Of a DNA stretch of 64,000 bases, positions 1-8,993 are shown in pieces (position 1 is the first letter of the stretch; every line of letters begins with the position of its first letter). This stretch comes from Schizochytrium sp. TIO01 (Eukaryota; Sar; Bigyra; Thraustochytrida; Thraustochytriidae), in contig SMSO01000032.1 of NCBI GenBank assembly GCA_004764695.1, forward strand, positions 828,501-892,500, read 5' to 3'. Made by a program: the position numbers and the translations under genes. The notes under the pieces are model-generated. The model saw nothing but the letters and a program-made list of their open reading frames with translations, did not search any database and was not told the origin of the DNA.

Positions 1-686
1 ACTGCACTGCTAGTGAAGAGTTTTGTTGATCTATATTGTGTGAATATCAGATATACACAAGCTCGCAAGGCTCACCCACGCAATCTGTGTTAATATTTGT
101 CTCTGGATCGTATCGGCACTAGACTGACTCAGTTATAATGAAAACGTATTTCTCTCAAAACGAGTTTGAACGTTTGCTTTTGCATTCAGTCGCTTCTTGA
201 CAAAACTAGTACCTAATTCCTTTTAATACGCCTTTGCTATGTTGTGCCGTGTCAGTCTTGTTGGTGTTCTACTCACATAACTGGCATGGCTTCAATGTAT
301 ATACAAGTTACCTCTAAAATCATGTTTTCTAGTAGTATAATTTCAAAGCCATTCTGGTAGCCCCCGTGCACTTGCTACTTCGCCCATAATGTAATATGGC
401 CTTCCCACTTCCCTTCGCAAATGCAATGCAAATTTTGTATACTGAAGTAGATCGCACAGCGGTGCCGTGGTGTCATGATACATAGTATCGAACCAGCTAA
501 CCCGTTGAATCTGAATAGTTTCCAAACTGTTCCTCTGGTTCTCCGTCTAGAGCTCAACCTCGAGTCGCCTTCGTGCTACTTGGCGGACGGCTCAGCCTGT
601 CGGTATTCCACTCACACACTTCATCCGGGATACCCATCACCAATGTCACGGTGCAGTAAGATTTACCATTCATCATTTGTAGAAGT

Positions 687-730
687 TACCTACCTACCTA
701 CTACTTACTTACTTACTTACTTACTTACTT
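687..730. repeat. CTAC/ACTT tetranucleotide microsatellite
   Basis: CTAC-like units run directly into about seven ACTT units. Similar TAGG/CCTA tetranucleotide runs recur in other intergenic parts of the window (about 11229-11251 and 48248-48267). Confidence 0.9.
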
Positions 731-1433
731 TCTCCCAAATGTATAGAACTCATACTATGCTTTACAATGAACATGCTGGAGTCTCGCGGTGCATAAAGCT
801 TTCAATCAGCGGTGACCAAAGTATTTGCTCCTCACAGCTGTGCATAAGATCTTTTTGTAACTTGGAAGTAGGTATGTAGTACCCACTACCAAAAATAAAG
901 TCCATTCAAGTAAATTGTCAAAGCAGTTTTAGAGCTGAGCACCTCGTGCGGCAATAGCGAGTCTCCCCAGCTCCTTACCAAGTTCAGAAAATTTCAAGTT
1001 CTAAACTTTTTTTATCAAATTTGTTCGCTTTGCGGAGCGGAAGGCGTCACATACTCAGAGTAGGCTGGGAAACAAAATAAAAGCAGACGTGGGGCCACCT
1101 TTGATAGAACTGGGGCCTGGAGGAGATGTCATTCCCATATTGAGTCTGAGTTTCTTCTTAGTGGGTATCAGATGGCCACGCAAAAGGCCGAGGGAAGATC
1201 CGTCATTTTGAAAGTTCTCTAGACCATTTACATCTTGAGTACCCACTAACCTACTCACCTATTCTACTTTTAACAAAGGGCACCAGAAGCTTCATTTGCA
1301 GCCTTAGCTATGTTTCGGCTGCAGGATTCGAGGTACGTAAACATCTGTTTAAAAGAAAAAGAATTTAGATGCTGCACGCGCTGATTTTGGCTCACAAAAA
1401 GTACTAGTACGCAGAGATATTGCATGATTGGTA

Positions 1434-1445
1434 GGGGGGGGGGGG
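1434..1445. repeat. Poly-G run (12 G)
   Basis: An uninterrupted run of 12 G in otherwise AT-rich intergenic DNA. It is a likely spot for length error in sequencing. Confidence 0.9.
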
Positions 1446-2644
1446 TTATCTTTTTATTTGGGTGAACGCTGAAGTCAAAGCCAAAGTATCAAGGAGCTCG
1501 ACCGGTCTTCACCATAGAGTGAGTTTGAAGGCACTCAGCAATTACTAAGTAAGCTATCAGGAGCCATGGCTTCTTTCCCGAGCTGTCTGCAGTATCCTTC
1601 ACAAGATGAATGTTCAAAAATAAGCTCTTGAAATTGAGGTGAACACTCAAGTGTAAGCTTTAGCTTGTATCCTGCGGCCTGTACGGCAGCTCGACTGGCA
1701 CGAAGAATCAAAACGACATTAGATTGCGTTGCAATCATGCTATACATAATACGAGAGCAACTGCGGAGGGCCCTTTTAAAGTGGAAAGAAGCTTGCAGCG
1801 CTGGAAGAAAACAAAGAACAGACTTATGGTTCATGATGGAAAGAATATATGAAATTTGAGCCATACACATTTTATGGTGTCCTGGGGTGTCCTGTTGTTC
1901 AGGCTGCTGGAAGTTTGCTGAGATCGTGGATGGTAGAAGTGTGCACAGAGCACGTGCACGCTTGAATGCGCAAAAGCCTAATACAAACTCTGATGCATGA
2001 AATGTAACACGTTTCAAATCAACCTTGCAAGCAAATGAAATTGTCTTCGCATGCTGGGTCAGTGGGTGGGTCAGAGCTAGAAACATATTGCAGTTTATCT
2101 GTCCAAAAAGAAGAAAGATCTTCATCACTTTACTATTCAATGTACAAATGTATAGAACGTCAAAGTTAGTGACTTGGAGTATTAATTCTTGATGACCTGC
2201 AAAAGCTAGTGGTTTGAATCACCTACTAGGTACTACCAGAGCTGGTCGGGCCGGCCCATTCAGAGTTTTCTGTTTTCCCTCATGATTGCCGAGCTAACTA
2301 CAAAGCACTCCGACTACCCAGTTTAAGCGAGGTTAGAGTTCCTCCCCCCAGGTGCTTCTATTTACTTCAATTTTTTAGTTTTACCTCCATGGCTTGTTTC
2401 CAGACCTCTTTCTTTGTCAACCAGATACGGAAGGTCCGGAATTACGGATAAATAGCTATCTCTAAAACCATTTTGCCACTTTGCCTCAAGCTAGCTCTTT
2501 TCCATAATCAAATCTACATAATTCTCGTGCTCAAGCCAACTACCCGTCTACGGCTCTGTAAGAATTGACAGTTGTAGCTTTGGCCAGTACGAACTGAGCT
2601 CGCATTTCTTAAGATTTTTACGGCAGTTAATTATCCTGAAAGGC

Positions 2645-3796
2645 ATGCGCCGTCGAGGTTTGTACAGAAAGTATGAAGATCGCTATGAAGATCGCGCCGG
2701 TGATATACCTTTGGCAAGGTCATCCAGTTCGCACAGCTCATGTGATTACAATCAACGCTTTCTCACGTCTGAACCACGGAACTCAGGAATGAATCACAAC
2801 TCTACGACGGTTGATAATATAAATTCACATCACGAAACGAAATCGAAACTGTATAGCAGAATTTCTAATTATTCTGGAGTACAAACAGATCATATAAACT
2901 GTTGTTGTTGTGACATCTGTAGAGCTAGTGAACAATTACACGATGAGGAAAGTAAACAGCAAGAGAAACATACAGAAAGTCATGGTAGACGTTGCCACTC
3001 AATAACATGTCTTATGGGTAGGGTTATGAGTTGGGTAGGGTTCTTTATTGGATTTGTATCCACGATTATATTCCTCTCCTTTTGGGTCATGGTATTGGAG
3101 TTCGCAACTCTTCCCTGCGAACCTACTCAAGAAACGAACCCAGATTGCTCGAATTTGCAAGAACTGGCTGCCAGTATAAATGTAACAAGTTTCCTGTGGC
3201 TTGGAAAATGCATTGACACAAGCACTACTCCGTTGGAGACAATTTTTGGCCAAAGTGCCTCAAGTTCACCTTTGGAGTTCTCAGTACAAGTCATTCGAAG
3301 CGCTTACGAATCTAACTTTTCAACCCGTGATGCTCTGGGAATTCATTCGCAACAAAGCGTGTGTTACAAAGGTCCAACAAAATCTTTCTATATTATCATC
3401 AATGTTCTATATGTGGTCCTCCTCCTAGTAGCAAAATTTTGGGGCGACGAAAACAACAAGACAATGCAAGAGAAATTCAGCAATCCGATCAAAGACTTGA
3501 CACTCTATAGTATTTGGAGCGATACCATGGAAGAAAGTTGCAGAAGGTCTGGATTGTCAGGTTCAAGAGGCGAAGGAACCCAAAAGGGGCACGGCCTCAC
3601 CAAATCCAGGGTCTCCTCTTTACGACAATTGATTAAACGTCGATATGAACATGGGCCTAACATGAGAGCTGCGAAAAAAAAAGGGGAGAATCCTAAAAAA
3701 GAAATGGAAGATATACTGGAGGAATATCATGACACAGTTCCTGAAACCGAAGGAAAAGAAAAGTTTATATTATCAAAGAGCAAAGAGAATCATTGA
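2645..3796 (+). CDS. N-terminal part of a giant multi-pass membrane protein (383 codons, before a frame change)
   Basis: Opens with ATG. It has a charged, Ser-rich N-terminal segment with a small Cys cluster near residues 82-88, then a membrane segment at about residues 126-150 (3020-3094). A roughly 95-residue loop with several Cys and N-glycosylation-type NxT/S sites follows, then a second membrane segment near residues 246-262 and a basic/acidic tail. The frame ends at a TGA at 3794-3796, while the frame carrying the next 1,754 codons is open from 3666. The TM-loop-TM layout and the loop motif DCSNLQEL resemble DCPSLSDI in the downstream frame, so the two look like parts of one protein. 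Joining them needs one base skipped (sequence error in or after the A9 run at 3674-3682, a real frameshift, or a very short intron). No family was recognised. Confidence 0.7.
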   Translation: MRRRGLYRKYEDRYEDRAGDIPLARSSSSHSSCDYNQRFLTSEPRNSGMNHNSTTVDNINSHHETKSKLYSRISNYSGVQTDHINCCCCDICRASEQLHDEESKQQEKHTESHGRRCHSITCLMGRVMSWVGFFIGFVSTIIFLSFWVMVLEFATLPCEPTQETNPDCSNLQELAASINVTSFLWLGKCIDTSTTPLETIFGQSASSSPLEFSVQVIRSAYESNFSTRDALGIHSQQSVCYKGPTKSFYIIINVLYVVLLLVAKFWGDENNKTMQEKFSNPIKDLTLYSIWSDTMEESCRRSGLSGSRGEGTQKGHGLTKSRVSSLRQLIKRRYEHGPNMRAAKKKGENPKKEMEDILEEYHDTVPETEGKEKFILSKSKENH

Positions 3797-6700
3797 CGAT
3801 CTGAAGAATTCAGATGGAGATAGCTTGCGACGTAGAGACCCGGCTTCGAGGCGCTTCCAGGATTTGGAAAAAAATCTGTACGAATCCCAGGAAAAGTTGC
3901 GGGTACATTGGGAAACTTGCCTCCAAAGTGGTAGGGATTTAGAACGAGCGTCACAAGATGCTGAGCATCTGGAAGTCGAGGTACAGAAAGCGAAGAGCGT
4001 CGTAGACGCTTATTTTGATGAACATAGGGAAAAGCAAGGCGAACCTCGCCATTTTTCTAGTTTGGAAGTTGTCGAAAAAATTCTTGAGTTACTTGCTTCT
4101 TCAGAAACTTATATACGAATCCCATTTCCCTGTAGGAGACTGGGTGGCACAGCCGATAAAACGAACAAAATGGAAAAAGAAGAAACCCCTGAAGCTTACG
4201 CTGCTAAAATTCTTCGTGATTGGGAATGGTTTGCCTGGTTTTTTTTCGTGCTTGCATGCCTGTCTACAATCTTTTCTTCTATCTGTTCGATACTTTCGTT
4301 GGCCTACCCTAGCATCTCCTCTACATTGAGCGAGGCTATTGATAGTACTGATTGTCCATCTTTGTCAGATATTCTCCCAGCAGTCTCTGTTGCTTTTGAT
4401 GGAAGTTGCAAAAGTTCTGATTGGATTCGCAACTTTTTGTTGCTCTATGAAAATTCTACAGATATTCTTAGCCAAGTACCTAGCATTGTTGACTTCATAG
4501 ATGGAGTATCAGAAAGCGATGGAAGTCTCAATTCTATTCATGATCTGCGTCGCTTTGTAGACCAGACGAAACTTTGTGTGCAACGTCCAGGTTTGCTTGG
4601 ATTATTCGCTGTCAGATTCTCGCTCAACTGGTGTTCATTTTTATCAATGACTGGTTTTTATACGTTTTCTCGAAAGTCAATTAGATGTAAGCTGATCAAG
4701 AGTAACTCAATATATCAGGGCGTGTCAAAGTTTCTTCGAGATGCAAAACTTCGATTGCTGGGCTTCTTTAAATTTATTCGGGTATCTTTAGAGAAAATTA
4801 TAGCTCGTATTTTTTTACCTCTTTCCAATGTGTGGATGGAATACGAGTGGTGGGTAGAGTCGCGCAACCCTTTAAAATTTGTATCAGCACGAGTGTTACT
4901 CCAAGCTCTTGCTTTTACCATTTTGCTTATAGTAGTCACAGGTGCGGCGCTTTCGGCAAACGCCTTGTATGATACCTTTACAATTGATCAGACCTCACAA
5001 TTAGAAGTTCTGTTAACGATCACCCCAACGTCTAGCCCAACACCTTCCTCAATACCTGTTACACCGACGGCCCCAACAGTGTCTATCCCTACTGCACCAA
5101 CTACATTGTTATCAACGCCTAGTCCGACTGTTATGCCTAGTCCTGGTACTTTACAACCGAGCTCGAATCTTACATCTTCAGGCGTTGCATTTTTAAGTGG
5201 ATGGACTTCCTTGAGGATTACACTTACAATCTTAGGAGCAGTCATTCTAGGTGTAATTCTCGCCCTGCCATTTCTTTTGATATGTATGAAGAACAAGTTT
5301 GATGGTGAGCTGGGCGAGCTTGTGACTGGTACTGGTAATTATGGAGATTCTCAAAACACCACGCTTCAGGGCCATAAAGGGGCAGTCAGGAAGGAAAGAT
5401 TGAGCTTGTCAGAATCGAGTTTGACAAATTCGCTTGGTAATGAATATGGAAGAAAGGGCGGGGGTCAACCAAACTCTACTTTACGTCCTCCAAAGAATAA
5501 TAACTCGAGATCTCGGTATGAAGATACAAAGGATACGACACAGGAAACTTCCTTGTCTCCTCTCTCCTCGAAAGATTATACATTACCAAAGCAATATACT
5601 GTCGATACAAGGTCATCGTTGAGCCAAAGTAGCCTTTCCACTTTGTCTTTAAGCTCCGTGGGGTCCAAGGGCTTGCGAAGCCACGGCTGTAAGGCTTCTA
5701 TTATGTCTGTTTTTTATCAACTTTGTTCATGTTTTTCAAAGGAAATAAAAATCAACGAGCAGCCAGACTCGATAGAGTCAAGCTCTCAAAGACGAGTATC
5801 TTCAACAAAGACAAGTGCGTCTGTGCCTTGTCAGTCATGTATCACTATGACTTTCACAGTCCTTAATACTGCCATCTACTATGTGCTTCTTTCGCCCTTT
5901 GCACTTATTGTTGTCATCACAGAAGGTTTAATTCTTTTGGGAATTTGCATAATGGCAGTAGTTATTGTGCTTGCAATTTTTCTTTTTTGCCTGCCCATCT
6001 TACTGATTGGCCTAATCTTGTACATATTGTTTAGGGTCTTACGAAAGACGCTCCTTCTCCTTAGGAGGGGGATCAAATGGATATGGTGTACAATCATTTT
6101 ACCCTGCATTCCTCTCCGCTGTCTCTCGTGCGCAAGAGAAAAATCGATCTTTATTTATAAGCACCAATGTACAGAGCATTTTTGCAAGAAACATCACTGT
6201 TTTATGCGAACAGGCGAGACATGTGCAGGATGCGAAGATCCTGATCTGCAACTCTGTGATTGTTTCCCGGCCCAAATTCTGGAGACCTGTCCTCGATGCT
6301 TTTGCCATATCCATCATAAGATTAAAATACAACAACCTGGAACTCTAGCAAGCATCAGGAGCATGTGTTCTCCAATGAAGAAGATTTGTTCAATTTGCGA
6401 AGATCCATGCCCTCAGCACCCTGATACTATGCCCAAAAGACAATGTCCCGATTGCTGGTGCCTTCGTCACGATAGACCCGTAGAGCAGCACCAGCTCGCA
6501 GCAGGGTTTGGTCGTGGCTGCGACAAATGTTTTTGCGCAAAGCACCAATACGTGCTACTTAATTTCTCAGAGGGTCGTAAAGATGGAGTTTGCCCAGAGT
6601 GCAATTGCGAACATTTCAAAGCACGCCAGGATTGTGAACTTTGCTGGTGCAAAACACACCTATGCAAGAAAGATAAAATCGCATGTTCAAAATACAGTAG

Positions 6701-8993
6701 AAACCTACAAAAAACTTCCAGCAGTCGACCTTCTGGCGGAATTCCTGACTTCACGTTTAGTTGCAAACATTGTGACAATCCTTGCGAGGTTTGTGCGATA
6801 TTCAAAGAAGGAGCAGCTCTTCGTTGGGAAGAAGAGTGTGCCGAACACTGGTGCCCGATACATCGCCGCTCAGACCCTGATGCCGATAACCCAGCCGGGA
6901 AATGTATCGTCTGTCGCGATCCATGTGAGCTTTGCAAGAAGGAGCGCGTTTCTGCCCAGCGACTACCTGCACGAGAAGAGTGTTCGCATTGGTGTAACCT
7001 ACACCAGCGCATAGCACCCTATAAAGATCGTAATTGCTTAATTTGTCGGAAGTATGGATGCCCTTATCGTCATACGGGGGATCATCGCCAGCCGACACGG
7101 CTTGAGTGCAAAGAGCACTGGTGCGCAGATTTCCAACATGCAAAGAGTTACAAAGAGAGAGAAGATATGGATTTCATGAAAGTCAACGAATACATCCTTG
7201 TTGATCTCTTCAAGGCACGCCACTGCCCAGTATGTGCGGACCCATGTGAGAAGTGCCCACTCGGCTCTACGTGTCCTCGAACTAAATGCAACAGACATTA
7301 TTGCCAACCACATGACCGAAGTAAGAGGCTAGGAAAAGATGGTCATTGGGTTTGCAATGCGTGTGATGACCCTTGTAGGGAATGCTTGCTGGAAAACGGG
7401 GGTGTTGACGAAGGAACATGGGCTCCTAAAAGGGATGAATGCGACAAGCACTTCTGCAAATTCCATAAACGACCAGTAAACAAGGGACGACCTTATTTAG
7501 AAGTGAGATGTGATGGTAAATGTCTCATCTGTACTGACAGGTGCGCATGTCATCCGTATCGAGCGCTACAAGAATGTGAAGATTGTTTTTGTGGGAAACA
7601 CCCAGAGCATCCTCATTTATACCTCTGCAGTAGATTTTTGGCATGCGCAAAAGGCTCGTGCTTCCTCTGTACGTGCCAGTTTTGTCATCAAGACTTCGTA
7701 GAGGGCGATTTTATGAATGAGAATGGGCGGTGTCAGCGGTGCCAAGACTGGTGCAAGCATCAAATTTTACTTCAAGATTGCAATGCATGCTACTGCAACT
7801 ACCACAAGGAGGAACGTCTCCATACTGGATCCGAAGGTATTCAGCCTTGTCCTAAGTGTGAGGAGTGCATCAGCCATCACATTATGCCTGCCGAAGAATG
7901 CAAGGTTTGTTTTTGCTTAAGGCACAATACCCACAAAATTCGTCTTCAGGGTATACGAGGATCCAACTCTACTGTCTGTATTGTGTGTACACAAATACAC
8001 GCAGTTCTCACCAAGAAAAGGTTCTGCAAATTTGCTGCTAAATTATTCAACTGCCTTGGTATGAAGGGGCTGCTTGATGACTCTGACCTTGGAAGGATGC
8101 ATTCCATCAGTTCTCCACAAAATAGTGCATTTAGAAATGACCAATCACGGTCTCATGTTAGACAAACTTGGAGTGATGATATGAAGCTCGGTTGGACTGA
8201 GTTGTGGTCAGAAGTTGGTCGTGTAGATCAGACAGATTTAAGTATGTCGGCAGTCTCGAGTGGGATGTCGCAGCGTACGATCGTTATTGATGGCCTTAGA
8301 CAGCGTCGAATTATATGCGCAATCAGCGGTGCAATTCATGCTATTGAAGACATCTGGACGCAGATGTTTCAAGAAAATGTTGTTCTATTTGGAATGGAAA
8401 ATACGGAAGAAACCTGGCTGAGGCTTCGTACAACTCAAGACCGCCCGAGTCGTGAACACGGTGGCTTAAACTACGTCAAGTGGTTTCCATGGCGAGTTTT
8501 AGGTCGTATCGGCTTCATGGGGTTTAATGGTCCTAGGATCAGGCCCATAGAATTTAAATATAGCAGATTTGGCAACGGCGAAGATTGCTTTGACTTGTCA
8601 GACTTAGATTGCACGATTTGGTGGAGAGAAGAGGATGGCGACACAGTTGCTTATCATGACCCAATGCTCGACATACTTCGAGATGAAGACTTGGAAGAGC
8701 TTGCGTTGATTGCTACGAAGTTTGAAAGGGATAGCTCGAGGAGACAATACCAAGACATGATGTTGTATCGGCAAGACAACATGAGGCTAGCTCTTCTTGA
8801 TCATGGTGATCAATTTCTCACCAAGTTTCGTGCTAGATCGGGGTTGGCTCCCGATCATACCCCACAATACGAAAGAAGTCAAATTGAAAGCTTGAATGCC
8901 AGGGTAGATGCAAATGCGGCGTACGAAAGATATAAATGGAGTGATCAGCAATACATCACAAATTTTGCGGATCACACGCATAGGTTCTCGTAG
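3729..8993 (+). CDS. Giant membrane protein with tandem Cys/His-rich zinc-binding-like modules (main part, 1754 codons)
   Basis: The first ATG in this frame is 3729, but the frame is open from 3666 and probably continues the protein begun at 2645. Order seen: coiled or charged segment (about residues 20-100); membrane segment 167-190; a loop with Cys and NxS/T sites; a hydrophobic segment about 288-312; membrane segment 384-412; a Ser/Thr/Pro-rich stalk 428-485; membrane segment 495-520; a Ser-rich region; a long hydrophobic block 703-771 that could hold two or three passes. About 640 residues with very high Cys and His content follow (793-1434). They alternate motifs such as CxxCxDPCExC with ECxxHWCxxHxR, about a dozen times. 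A C-terminal domain (about 1515-1754) is rich in Trp and acidic residues. Spacing suggests zinc modules, possibly of cross-brace type. No family was recognised; cell-surface or endomembrane location is inferred. Stop is TAG at 8991-8993. Confidence 0.85.
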   Translation: MTQFLKPKEKKSLYYQRAKRIIDDLKNSDGDSLRRRDPASRRFQDLEKNLYESQEKLRVHWETCLQSGRDLERASQDAEHLEVEVQKAKSVVDAYFDEHREKQGEPRHFSSLEVVEKILELLASSETYIRIPFPCRRLGGTADKTNKMEKEETPEAYAAKILRDWEWFAWFFFVLACLSTIFSSICSILSLAYPSISSTLSEAIDSTDCPSLSDILPAVSVAFDGSCKSSDWIRNFLLLYENSTDILSQVPSIVDFIDGVSESDGSLNSIHDLRRFVDQTKLCVQRPGLLGLFAVRFSLNWCSFLSMTGFYTFSRKSIRCKLIKSNSIYQGVSKFLRDAKLRLLGFFKFIRVSLEKIIARIFLPLSNVWMEYEWWVESRNPLKFVSARVLLQALAFTILLIVVTGAALSANALYDTFTIDQTSQLEVLLTITPTSSPTPSSIPVTPTAPTVSIPTAPTTLLSTPSPTVMPSPGTLQPSSNLTSSGVAFLSGWTSLRITLTILGAVILGVILALPFLLICMKNKFDGELGELVTGTGNYGDSQNTTLQGHKGAVRKERLSLSESSLTNSLGNEYGRKGGGQPNSTLRPPKNNNSRSRYEDTKDTTQETSLSPLSSKDYTLPKQYTVDTRSSLSQSSLSTLSLSSVGSKGLRSHGCKASIMSVFYQLCSCFSKEIKINEQPDSIESSSQRRVSSTKTSASVPCQSCITMTFTVLNTAIYYVLLSPFALIVVITEGLILLGICIMAVVIVLAIFLFCLPILLIGLILYILFRVLRKTLLLLRRGIKWIWCTIILPCIPLRCLSCAREKSIFIYKHQCTEHFCKKHHCFMRTGETCAGCEDPDLQLCDCFPAQILETCPRCFCHIHHKIKIQQPGTLASIRSMCSPMKKICSICEDPCPQHPDTMPKRQCPDCWCLRHDRPVEQHQLAAGFGRGCDKCFCAKHQYVLLNFSEGRKDGVCPECNCEHFKARQDCELCWCKTHLCKKDKIACSKYSRNLQKTSSSRPSGGIPDFTFSCKHCDNPCEVCAIFKEGAALRWEEECAEHWCPIHRRSDPDADNPAGKCIVCRDPCELCKKERVSAQRLPAREECSHWCNLHQRIAPYKDRNCLICRKYGCPYRHTGDHRQPTRLECKEHWCADFQHAKSYKEREDMDFMKVNEYILVDLFKARHCPVCADPCEKCPLGSTCPRTKCNRHYCQPHDRSKRLGKDGHWVCNACDDPCRECLLENGGVDEGTWAPKRDECDKHFCKFHKRPVNKGRPYLEVRCDGKCLICTDRCACHPYRALQECEDCFCGKHPEHPHLYLCSRFLACAKGSCFLCTCQFCHQDFVEGDFMNENGRCQRCQDWCKHQILLQDCNACYCNYHKEERLHTGSEGIQPCPKCEECISHHIMPAEECKVCFCLRHNTHKIRLQGIRGSNSTVCIVCTQIHAVLTKKRFCKFAAKLFNCLGMKGLLDDSDLGRMHSISSPQNSAFRNDQSRSHVRQTWSDDMKLGWTELWSEVGRVDQTDLSMSAVSSGMSQRTIVIDGLRQRRIICAISGAIHAIEDIWTQMFQENVVLFGMENTEETWLRLRTTQDRPSREHGGLNYVKWFPWRVLGRIGFMGFNGPRIRPIEFKYSRFGNGEDCFDLSDLDCTIWWREEDGDTVAYHDPMLDILRDEDLEELALIATKFERDSSRRQYQDMMLYRQDNMRLALLDHGDQFLTKFRARSGLAPDHTPQYERSQIESLNARVDANAAYERYKWSDQQYITNFADHTHRFS
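6108..8030 (+). other. Array of about 12-13 Cys/His modules within the membrane protein
   Basis: Encodes residues about 793-1434. At least 12 copies of C-x2-[CH]-[FWY]-C-x2-H can be read, for example CTEHFCKKH, CPDCWCLRH, CDKCFCAKH, CELCWCKTH, CAEHWCPIH, CNRHYCQPH, CDKHFCKFH, CEDCFCGKH, CNACYCNYH and CKVCFCLRH. Between them sit C-x2-C-x-D-P-C-x2-C motifs (CKHCDNPCEVC, CIVCRDPCELC, CPVCADPCEKC, CNACDDPCREC). Each module is roughly 40-55 residues and offers about eight possible metal ligands, enough for two zinc ions. Zinc binding is inferred from ligand spacing only. Confidence 0.8.

Larger units (their letters stand above)
1..2644. other. Intergenic region, no supported gene
   Basis: AT-rich DNA with only short open frames on both strands. 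None shows a recognisable domain or a convincing ATG context. It holds a CTAC/ACTT tetranucleotide run near 687-730 and a run of 12 G at 1434-1445. A 201-codon minus frame at 1535-2140 and a plus frame at 1665-1859 overlap each other and look like chance or decayed sequence. The last few hundred bases should contain the promoter of the gene starting at 2645, but no clear element is visible. Confidence 0.6.

Noticed and set aside
1665-1859. Plus frame resembling a coiled or IQ/Sfi1-like segment
   Set aside because: Too short, no ATG-supported gene around it and no neighbouring exons found.
1535-2140. 201-codon minus frame in the first intergenic region
   Set aside because: No domain, poor start context and overlapping frames on the other strand; likely chance.
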